Shown here: positions 55,421-64,000 of the stretch, one piece after another
Layout: the number at the start of each line of letters is the position of its first letter
Position numbering within the stretch: the first letter of the stretch is position 1
Source: Chelonoidis abingdonii
Taxonomy: Eukaryota > Chordata > Testudines > Testudinidae
DNA length: 64,000 nt
NCBI RefSeq assembly: GCF_003597395.2
Contig: NC_133770.1
Span: 97,429,320 to 97,493,319, forward strand
Direction of reading: 5' to 3'
The notes under the pieces: model-generated
Database searches by the model: none
Told to the model about the DNA's origin: nothing
What the model saw: only the letters and a program-made list of their open reading frames with translations
Program-made: the position numbers and the translations under genes

Positions 55421-56941
55421 CTCATGTGTTTTTGTGAATAATTTAGAAAGATCTCAGTTTAATTTTGATGCAGAATAGAACCAAGTTTCAAAACACTTGA
55501 CACTTTTTGCAAAACGGAATTCTGGTTTTCCAGCCGGCCATACTAGATAGATCTCTTAGATGTCCTGAGTTCCTCTTGCAGCATCTAGACAAGCTATTCC
55601 TAGTGTTCCTCTCTTCTTCTCGGCATGCTTCTTGTATGACCAAATTTCAAAAATTTAGTGCAAGTCTTATATGTGGTGTTTCTTGATGCCCCAGATCCAG
55701 TAATTTTGGTAGAATCTCAGGTTTCATTTTTCATGGAGAAAAGCTTAAGAAGGTGACCCAAGTGCACCAAAAATTTCAAAAAACAGACCGCAAAAAGAAA
55801 AAATCACTTATATGTATATATTTCTGATGTTCAGAAATCAGGGTTGGCAATACTGGTGACCTAACTTTCCCTCAGGAAAGACTAGCACTAGTCATCCCTG
55901 GATGCTTTGTAGTTCTTGGTTCCAAAGGGGCAGTTCCTCAGAAACAAAGGGCAGGTGACCTAATTACTTGAGGCAGAGATAATATTCTTAATGTTTCTGG
56001 GACATAAGTGTATGGTCTAGGATGGACTAAAGGGACGATGAATCCAAACCCAGGAGACCTTGTGCACAGGCCACAAAAGATAAATCAATCAACCAAACAA
56101 CAAGCAAACAAAACCCTCAAACCAAATTGTTCCACAGAGCCACCAGGATACAATGTAAGATCACTCATGTGAGAGTAATGCTCTGATTTGATACAGAGGA
56201 TCATGTCTCCTAGCAGTGGCTGACCCTGAGACTATAACAGCTTGATGCTTACTCACTTTAACTCAAGTGAGAGGCCTCTGTTTTGGGTAACAAAGCCCAT
56301 TTATTCAATCGTTCCTGACAACTGTGGCACCTGTTTATTATATCAGGATAGAATAGGTAATTTTTTCGAGGAATGATGAATAAGTACATAAACATCCTTG
56401 ATCACATGTTTACTGAAGGCAGAATCCATAGTTGCCATCCTGGTAAGGAAAAATTTTCAAATAAATCATCAAATAAGCTGTGGTTGAAAGGGCCATTGGA
56501 AGGTAGTGCATACGCATTCTTGTGAATTTTAGGTTAATTTTAATATGTTTGTTTATAATTGGGCCACAAAACAGATCCAGTTTTCTAGAAGGTCTATTAT
56601 GTTTGGCATTACTTCTCCCTTCCCCCTCAGGTTACTAACTGAATTCTCCCCATTGCTCTTTATAATTCTCCAGATTCTCCCCCGTCCTCCCAGCTTAGGT
56701 TGAGTGATGGTGACGTGAGTTGAAGAGCAATGGTGCTGGAACTAGGGGTGCTGGGGGTGCTGTCACAACCCCTGGCTTGAAATAGCAATAAAAATTGCCA
56801 ACTACATGGTTTCCATGTATTCCATCAGCAGCACCCTCACTACAAAAATTTGTTCTGTGGAAGAGTCAGGCTTCTAGTCCCAGTGCTTGCATGTTGGCTC
56901 AGCTGAGTATCCCCCTGCTTGTTTCCTTTCCATTGTATTGC
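55421..56941. other. Gene-free DNA, nothing recognised
   Basis: About 1.5 kb of unique DNA without gene or bounded repeat. Confidence 0.5.
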
Positions 56942-56949
56942 CTCTGGCG

Positions 56950-57665
56950 CAGGGGTGGACAAACGTTTTGGCCTGAGGGCCGCATTGGCTTTCGTAAATT
57001 GTATGGAGGGCCAGTTAGGGGAGGGGGTCGTGGCCCGACCCCACTTCCTATATGCCCCCCCTCCTCCAGGACTCCTGCCTCATCCAACCCCCCTGTTCCC
57101 TGATGGCCCCCCCAGGACTCCTGCTGTATCCACACATCTCCACTCCCTGTCCCCTGACCGCCCCCGGACCTCCCACTGCCCCATCCAACCCCTCCTCTCA
57201 TTCCTGATGGCCTCTCCCCGGAACCCCTGCCTGACTGCCTCCTAACTCCCTGACTGCCCCCTGCTACCCCATCCACCCCCTCTCCTTCCTGACTGCTTCC
57301 CTGGGACCCCTGCCCCCATTCAACCCCCTGTTCCTTGCCCCAACTCCTCTCCACACCCCCGCCCTCTATCGACACCACAAACTCCCCTGCCCTCTATCCA
57401 ACCCCCCCCTGCTCGCTGCCTAGAGTACTGGTGGCTGGCAGTGCTACAGCTGCGCCACCGCCACCACGCAGCACAGAGACTGAGTCAGGCCGGGCTGTGC
57501 AGCTGCGCTGCCCCAGGAGCTCACAGCCCCGCCACCCAGAGCATTGTGCCGGTGGCAGAGCGAGCGAGCTGAGGCTTCAGGGGAGAGGGGATAGCAGGGG
57601 AGGGGCCAGAGGCGAGCCTCCTGGGCCAGGAGCTTAGGGGCCGGGCCATAGTTTGCCCACCTCTG
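56950..57665. mobile_element. 716-bp GC-rich hAT-type non-autonomous element
   Basis: The left end CAGGGGTGGACAAACG and the reverse complement of the right end, CAGAGGTGGGCAAACT, are the terminal inverted repeat. Just inside it, 'ggcctgagggccgc' faces 'gccgggcca'. The perfect 8-bp duplication CTCTGGCG (56942-56949 and 57666-57673) flanks the element. The interior is a C-rich array of 'ctgactgcccc' and 'ccatccaacccc' words. Long frames on both strands (100-159 codons) come from base composition, not a gene. No transposase is present. Confidence 0.92.
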
Positions 57666-57673
57666 CTCTGGCG

Positions 57674-59824
57674 TGTGGTCTGAGGCTCTGGCTTTCCAAA
57701 CTTTTTTCCTGCTCCCTGGTCTCCCAGCTGTCACTTCTAGCTTCCTTTGCTAGCTACCCAAATTTCTTCCAACTTTAACTTCCTGCCTGGTAGAGGCCTC
57801 TCTCCCCCACCAATGCCTAGCATGTAGGAGGATAGTGTAGATGTGCACACCTCCTCACTTCCCCTACTGGTTACTCACTCCAGTTTCTACCCCCATTTCC
57901 TCCTATTCCTGAGAAAGGAGGAGCTGGAGGATGGACTGGTGAGCGCTGGTGTCGGAAGGAAAGGAGGGAGTTGACCAGGAGGACAAAGGGGACTTGGGTG
58001 AGGGGCACAGTAGGACAAGAGGGTCTGGGAATCACATGAGAAACAAGGGGAAGCATGGACAGAGCAAGATGAAGGAAGATTAGGAGCAGCATTTCTAATG
58101 GAGACTCTGAGATTTGGAAAGGGGCAAGCGTGACAGCAGGATGGGGCAGAGAAGAGCCTGGAGAGTAGTAGCTTGTGAGGTAAAGTTGGAGTTGTGGGGC
58201 TCAAAGACCTGAAGGAAATGGAATGAGAGAGATGGGGATACAGGGGAAGAATTCAGGAGTGATAAGAGAGGCAGATACCTTTGAGGAAATGGAGTGAGCA
58301 GAAGCAGGATAGCAGGCCTGCCCCAAAAGATGTGATGCTATGTAAATGAGATCTGACTTTTGGTAGCCCAATGAGAGACATGTGCAGAGCAGCAAGGAAC
58401 CCGTAAGGGGACTGTGAGAATATAGAAAAAGCCTGCACCCTATCCACAAGAGCAGTCCCTGTTGAAAGAAGGCAAGACCACAAGAAAAACTCCTCTCAGC
58501 ACAGAGCTTCCAGAGCAGAGAGGCAGCTGCTTGGTATGTGGGACTCAAGAAAATTGGGATAACATGGGGCACTTCAGGAATGTTGATGAGTGTGACCGTT
58601 CAAAAGAATAATAGTCTCTCTGGCTGTCAGCCTACAGAAGCTATGCAAGCCTCCAAGATCTGAATATTTTGGCCTTGGTCCTACTAAAATGATCTTTCTA
58701 GCTCAGGAGAGGAAGATAACCTTATGTACCTCACAAGAATAAATCACCTCACAACTGGAGGGACGGAGTGGTACATACTGGAGGAGGAAGATTAATAATT
58801 GGGATAGGGCATGACAATGCTCTCTATTCCTAAATACTGTAATTAAATAAGAAAGTGTAGCCCAGGTAACTGGACGCCAGGTCTAGAGCTGTTTCCTCTT
58901 CCTACCAGCAGTCAGTGAGAGGAGTAGTAACCTCAACTCCGTAGGGACAGCATTGGAAGTAAAACATCTGGGCCATTAGGAGTATGTCATGGCAAGGGAT
59001 TCCTACAGGTTGTGTGGTCCACGGTGAAGATTAGATAGGGTGTATTGTGGAGAGTGAGAAGATAGGGAATTCATTTGCATGAGTTCTTTCTGCATCTCGC
59101 TGCTCTGGAGCTGGGATCAGAGCTGTCTTCTCTAGCAAGTTAACTTTTCTCCTCAACAGTGCTGCATGTTGTGGAATCACTATTCACATCTTATTCAGCA
59201 TAGGATGCCACTGGTATTGTCAGCTGGTTTAGGAGATTTAATATGTGTGAGTGGATTTATATTATATTTTGAACTAGAACTTAATTACTACACTTGTATT
59301 CAGGTTCTTATTTTGTGCCCACCACCATGGTATCTGAGTGCATTCCAGAGTTTAGTAACATCTGTCATGTGGGATTCTGTCTTTCACACTTACTCTCATT
59401 GGTGGGGAGTGGGAGGTGGGAATTGTTCTTTTTTTTTTTTTTAATGTGTGTCTGCTGTGCTTTTTATTATTGAAGGCAAGGTCAAAGTCCGTCTTGTACT
59501 GAAACAGCACTTAAAGGGACAATGCCAAGTCAAATTTAACTCAAAGTACATTTTTTAAAAGATGTTAAAAAGTATAAGGCAAAAAGTAATGTTTCCAAGA
59601 TAATTTCCAATAGAAACTGCATTTTAGACAAATAAACATTCACTAGCAATCTTTGCATCCAAAATGTGCAGTATTTTACTAGTTAATGAGGACTATGAGG
59701 ATTTTACTTGTTTATGAAAAAGGATTTTGCCTGGAAAAACAAAAGTGAAATGAACTCATCTATTTTCACTGACTAAGCTAAGAGAAATGGACAAAGGAAA
59801 CAAACATGATTTACTTGGGGATTA
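57674..59824. other. Gene-free DNA, partly purine-rich
   Basis: Positions 57900-58600 are G/A-rich on the plus strand, which gives long Pro/Ser/Leu-rich frames on the minus strand (up to 123 codons). They have no domain I recognise. Beyond 58600 there is unique DNA, and a T12 run at 59429. Confidence 0.5.
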
Positions 59825-59895
59825 GGTCCTGATTTGAGCAGGGGTTGGACTAGATGACCTCCTGAGGTCCCTTTCAACCCTGATATTCTATGATT
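59825..59895 (+). mobile_element. SINE/CR1 3' tail fragment
   Basis: 'gagcaggggttggactagatgacc', 'tcctgaggtcc' and 'tgatattctatgattt' are the shared 3' end of turtle tRNA-type SINEs and CR1. It is the same tail seen, inverted, at 41564. The tRNA-like head is missing, so the parent could be either type. Confidence 0.8.
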
Positions 59896-62800
59896 TTAAC
59901 AGCCTGAATGGTGAAAAGTAAATTAGACTTCTAAAATTTGTTCAGTTTAAATAATCTGAGGTATTTTTAGCATCATGGGTACTGTTGGGAAATGAGTCTT
60001 TTAAAAATTACTTCTAACCAGACACACCTTTAACTATAGGCAGGATGTTTAATGCACCGTTGAGCATCATCTGCAGAAAAATGACACCAAGATTGAAGCT
60101 TATAAAGAGAAACTTCAGAGAAAGGGGAGATGGAAAAAGGAAGAAGAAAATAAACTTGAAAATTTCCATAGTGGAGGAGACAAGAAGTTAATTAATGTAA
60201 AGCCTTCAATAGAACTAAAGAGGATATCATTTGAAAAGTACAATTCAGATCAGAAGGTGAACATACTGGAGACATCAACATCTTACTCAAGGCGCTATAA
60301 AAGCAGAGAATGGTTGAAAGCAATGAGAGTTTTAAGAAAATCGAATGTGAGTGTAAAGAGAGAGATTTGTGCCCAAGAGGGAAGGTCATAAACCCAATAT
60401 CAATAGTCATGCTTATTTTACATCAGGCTAAAAGTGGTTAAGGTGGTGTGTAGAGAGAGATTAGAGAAGATGATGTTCTCCATAGCTTTGCTGAATAAAG
60501 GAAGGATAGATAGCAAGTTGCAATTTGTGGGAGGGTGTTGAAGTTGAATAAAATTGTCTTAGAATGGATTTCGTAGTTATAGTTTTGGACGTGTCAGAGA
60601 AAGAATACCAGTGATAAAGTGGCAGTAGCAGACAAAACAACATTTAGGGCAGCAGGAGGTGACAACTGCAGAAGTGTCCAGTAAGAGGTGCTCTTATTTG
60701 TAAAAGAATGTATCATTATGGTACCTCTAGTAGTGATAAGGTGATGGCCATGATACTAGGTTGCAAGTGTATCAAGGGAAAATGAGATACTAAAAGCTTT
60801 AGTAAATTATGTCAAATACCAGTTAAATTAATCTTCTCCTTAGACAACATTTATAAAATAAACCCTGGTGAAAATCTTGTCAACCCAGTTATCCCAATCT
60901 TGAAATAGCCTTTACCCAAGGCTATCTACTTCAGCTGTCCTGATTAATATACCATATAAAATACATTCTGAAAACACTAATGAGATAAAATAATGCACTG
61001 ATTAAAATACAGGCATAAAGATTTACTGGTTTTCATATTTATTGTATATTTTATTTGGAATTTGATCTTTATTTCTTAATTTTATTTAACGATTACTGTA
61101 TTAAAATATTGGTGGTCCCTTCTGGCTGTAAGTTCAATGACTTGTGCTCAGAATGGTGCACCTATTTAACACCTGATAATAAACCATTTAATGACTGAAC
61201 CCCTTCCAAATTCTCATTAAGTGGAATTTTAGCCATTCATGTCCCAGTGAAGACATTAGTCATTGTCACTTGCTAACATTATTGAGGCCTATTTTACACA
61301 AAGATTCTCTGCTGGTAAAACTGGTTTAATTAGGAGTGAGATTTTTTCCCCATCAAAATAGTTATCCTGGGGCAACCCCTAATGTGGACACAATTATACA
61401 AGTTTAAAGATGCCTGACATTATGATAGCTTATTTCTGGATAGGAAGGGAATAAGCTATGCTAGTATGATTGGTGTACCAATGTCTGTATGAGGAGGGCA
61501 GTAGTGCTTTGTATAGTTTAAGTGCTACATTTTTTGTGCATAGATGTTCCTAGGTTTTCTGGGAGCTGTTGTGTCAAAATAAATAATTCTCCTGAGTATG
61601 TCCCAGACAGAGCTCATTGCAGGCACAGGGCCTTAGTAGAGTATATTATATTTCCTGTTAGATTACCAAGTAGTGAGATATATCTCTTTTTAAAGGATTA
61701 TTTTTACATTATATGAGTTTTTAACCTAATGACAAACATGTTTTAATTGTCATGGTTGTGGCTATTGGTTTATTAAATACAAAGTCTTTGCTGCTGCTTT
61801 TAAAACTTCTGAGGCAAACAGGGACTTCATCTTTATTGTTGTGACAAGTAAGACTCTAAAATAGAATAGTTTTTTTGAGTAAAAGTTAATACAGATATTG
61901 TAAATTGATGGAGCTGTGTAAGTTATAAGGAAATGATGAATATTATACTTTTAAAGGATTTTTGAACTTATGAATAGAAATATAAAACAAATAGTTTAAA
62001 AATAAGGGCAGAATGTAGTCAAAGCAAATTTTAATATTTACCTTATTTAAAAAAAGGGAATGATGATAGCAGATCTCCTCAGTAGAACTATAACCACTTT
62101 ATTCTTTACTGCCTTCTTATTCCATGTACTAAGCACTTTATGCTGCTTCATCTTACGTTCCTGGGTTTTCCAGTTTTGTTTATGGAAAGCTAAAACTTAC
62201 TATACAGCACATGGTGTGTTTTGTGTTCTATACAGTTTCCTGTGTTAGGTTGTACGGTGTAACATTATCCTGTAACCTTCGAAAGAAAAAGAATGGAAGT
62301 AACGTCCAAAGACATTTGGGAGCAAATCCTGCCTGCTCCTCCAGCACAAACTCCATGACTGTAAGGAATCCTGGTCCACTTTGATTGCACTGTGTGGGGC
62401 AGAATGCTGGGCACCGATGCATTGGACCCAGGTCCCTGACACACCATAGATATTTGCTGTGCATGGACTCCCTGTGTTCCGGGGCACAGCCCATGGAGCT
62501 GGGGGCTTTGTGCAAAACAAAGGAGGAATGGGCTGGTGAATGTGTGGCTATGGCCACTCTCCCCATGGAAAGGACAGGAGCTATAGACTAGTCTCCTGCA
62601 ACTTTGAGGCTGTAACAACAGCCATAGAGTAACTTACGAAACGAGTTATCATCTTACCTCTCAGGCCTCCATAGGGTTTTGCATCACGCAGTCCAATTAG
62701 TGTGTATGAGAATTAGGATTTGCTTTTGTTGCATATATTACTTTTACTTTGATCTTGTAACAGATAACATCATAATGGTATTTAACCTTCTTTAAAATCA

Positions 62801-63194
62801 CTATGAGAGAGGCACATTTCCATTTGATTAAATGCAGTGTGATTTGATTAAATGCCTGAGAACAACTTGGAGCAGAAATAATATCTGTTAATTAAAATTT
62901 AAAACAAATTTTCACATAACTCCCTTCCTGCACTCATCACTCTACCCTTTTTTTCATTTAAGCCTTGTCTAGACTTACCTAAGGGCTGTGTGAGGGGTCT
63001 GCCATTGGAGCAAACCCCTGCACACCCTCTATGCTTATGGAAAAGGTCATGAATTGTGCACCAGTTGGCAAGGCTACTTCAGAGGCAAACTGGGGGCTGC
63101 ACTACAGACCAGGGTAGGAGTTGTCAATTCACATTTAGACAGTCCATTGACTTTTGTTTCTAAATCTTCTGTTTCAATGATAATTATCAGAATT
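59896..63194. other. Gene-free DNA, mostly unique
   Basis: No gene supported. Overlapping minus frames of 91-117 codons at 62228-62618 share a moderately GC-rich patch but match no family. Around 61280-61430 and 62962-63130 are worn repeat-like stretches ('caacccctaatgtggacacaattatac', 'agccttgtctagactta') without clear ends. Confidence 0.5.
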
Positions 63195-63199
63195 CTGAA

Positions 63200-63650
63200 T
63201 ATTCCGGTTAGCCATATAAATGTCTAATCTTTTTTCAAACTTGCTAAATCCTTGGTCTCCGATACCTTGTGGCAATGAATTCCACAGGCAAACTATACCT
63301 TGTGGCAATGCATTCCACAGGCTAATTATACCTTGTGTGGAAAACGATTTCCTTTCATCATTTCTGAATTTGCTACACTTCAGCTACACTTCAGTTTTAT
63401 TCTCTTTGTTCTTGTGAGATGAGACAGGATGAGTAATTCCTGATCTACCTTCTGTCCATTATTATTTTGTATACTTTGATCATGTCCCGTCTTATATCAT
63501 CTTTCTCAGGTAACAGTTCCGATCTCTTCAATCTCTCATCATACATCTCAGAGCCCCCTCTCTTTCTGCTGTAACTTTTTGAAAAGTGGTAACCAGAATG
63601 AACACATTATTCCAGGTTGAGGGTGTGCCATTGATGTACAGAGTAGGTGA
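63200..63650 (-). mobile_element. Old CR1/L3-type LINE fragment
   Basis: On the minus strand a degraded frame reads DERLKRSELLPEKDDIRRDM then IKVYKIIMDRR. This matches the CR1 C-terminal pattern (Y)EERL..L.L..LE.RR.RGDLIEVYKI. The plus strand continues with the 'ttccacaggc...' 3' UTR side. It is far more diverged than the copies at 20.4 and 52 kb, and carries a 33-bp tandem duplication. Confidence 0.75.
63262..63340. repeat. 33-bp tandem duplication, about 2.4 copies
   Basis: 'ataccttgtggcaatg' followed by 'attccacaggc' begins at 63262 and 63295, and a third partial copy begins at 63328. Copies differ at only three or four positions, so the duplication is much younger than the CR1 fragment around it. 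Confidence 0.85.
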
Positions 63651-64000
63651 AATCCTGATCCCAGTGAAGTCAATGAGAGCTTTGCCAATAACTTCAGTGG
63701 GGTCGATTTTGCCCAATGACATTATGATATTTTCCTTATTATTCTCCATCCCACTCTTTATAAACTCAATTTGAAAATTTCGTACCTCATAACTTTCATC
63801 TGGAAAACCACTGGCTCAGGTCTCTTCCCTAAATTGTTGGCAATCCTCAGATAAGCAGTGTGGACCTGTGGGCAACATTAGCTTGTCCCAAAAGCATTTT
63901 GATGATACACTCAAATTTTGTCCTGGATTAAACCTGAGCAATCCCACTGAACCCAGTGGGGTTGAACAGATGTAACTGAGGACAGAATTATCACCCAACA
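63651..64000. other. Gene-free DNA to window end
   Basis: A worn palindromic stretch at 63648-63715 ('gtgaaatcctgatcccagtgaagtcaatgagagc') belongs with the MITE families above. Nothing else was recognised. Confidence 0.45.

Noticed and set aside
56795..58572. Cluster of 100-159 codon frames suggesting a gene
   Set aside because: The first part is a hAT-type element and the second a purine-rich tract. No splice structure or known domain was found.
62228..62618. Three overlapping minus-strand frames of 91-117 codons
   Set aside because: Different frames over the same moderately GC-rich patch, without recognisable motifs or splice sites.

Overview
The window looks like about 64 kb of non-coding nuclear DNA from a turtle (Testudines, probably a cryptodire). 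The evidence is the repeat content: CR1 LINEs, tRNA-derived SINEs with CR1-like tails, Penelope-like element (PLE) tails, a PIF/Harbinger element and several hAT-type MITE families that I recognise from turtle genomes. I cannot name the species. I found no supported host protein-coding gene, tRNA gene, rRNA gene or CRISPR array. The only coding sequence with clear homology belongs to transposable elements. A 151-bp candidate exon on the minus strand at 26.4 kb is weak. The region is therefore intergenic or part of a very long intron.

Layout. 1-7.2 kb: unique DNA, a 104-bp PLE insertion (3235-3338), a 122-bp MITE (4066-4187), an 870-bp solo ERV-type LTR with 5-bp target duplication (4730-5599) and an old MITE. 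7.2-10 kb: three hAT-type MITEs with 8-bp target duplications (7276-7488, 7766-7887, 9119-9918). 14.6-17.7 kb: a decayed PIF/Harbinger transposon with its transposase remnant, itself hit by two non-autonomous elements. 18-24 kb: a MITE, a CR1 fragment next to a SINE, and a 943-bp PLE insertion with an inverted 5' half. 24.7-41.5 kb: almost no recognisable repeats, apart from one GC-rich MITE fragment and a long pyrimidine-rich tract. 41.5-54 kb: a SINE, a Harbinger-type MITE, a MIR, CR1 3' UTR, a large PLE broken by an assembly gap, a 131-bp PLE hairpin insertion, a 200-bp hAT MITE, a CR1 copy split by another PLE and a second gap, and a Tigger-like MITE. 54-64 kb: a tRNA-like fragment, a 716-bp hAT-type element, a SINE/CR1 tail and an old CR1 copy.

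The most interesting signal is in the PLE copies. Their 3' tail carries a sequence with the layout of a type I hammerhead ribozyme: CTGATGA, a 6-7 bp stem II, GAAA, a minimal palindromic stem III, and a stem I pairing GCAT with ATGC. One copy (45257-45296) keeps the whole core. Three separate PLE insertions (3.2, 23.8 and 48.5 kb) have target duplications of 11-12 bp and begin with an inverted piece of the tail. Their internal breakpoints fall at the predicted ribozyme GAAA box or cleavage site. Hammerheads in Penelope-like elements are established knowledge. The structure and breakpoint pattern here are read from the sequence, and activity is inferred.
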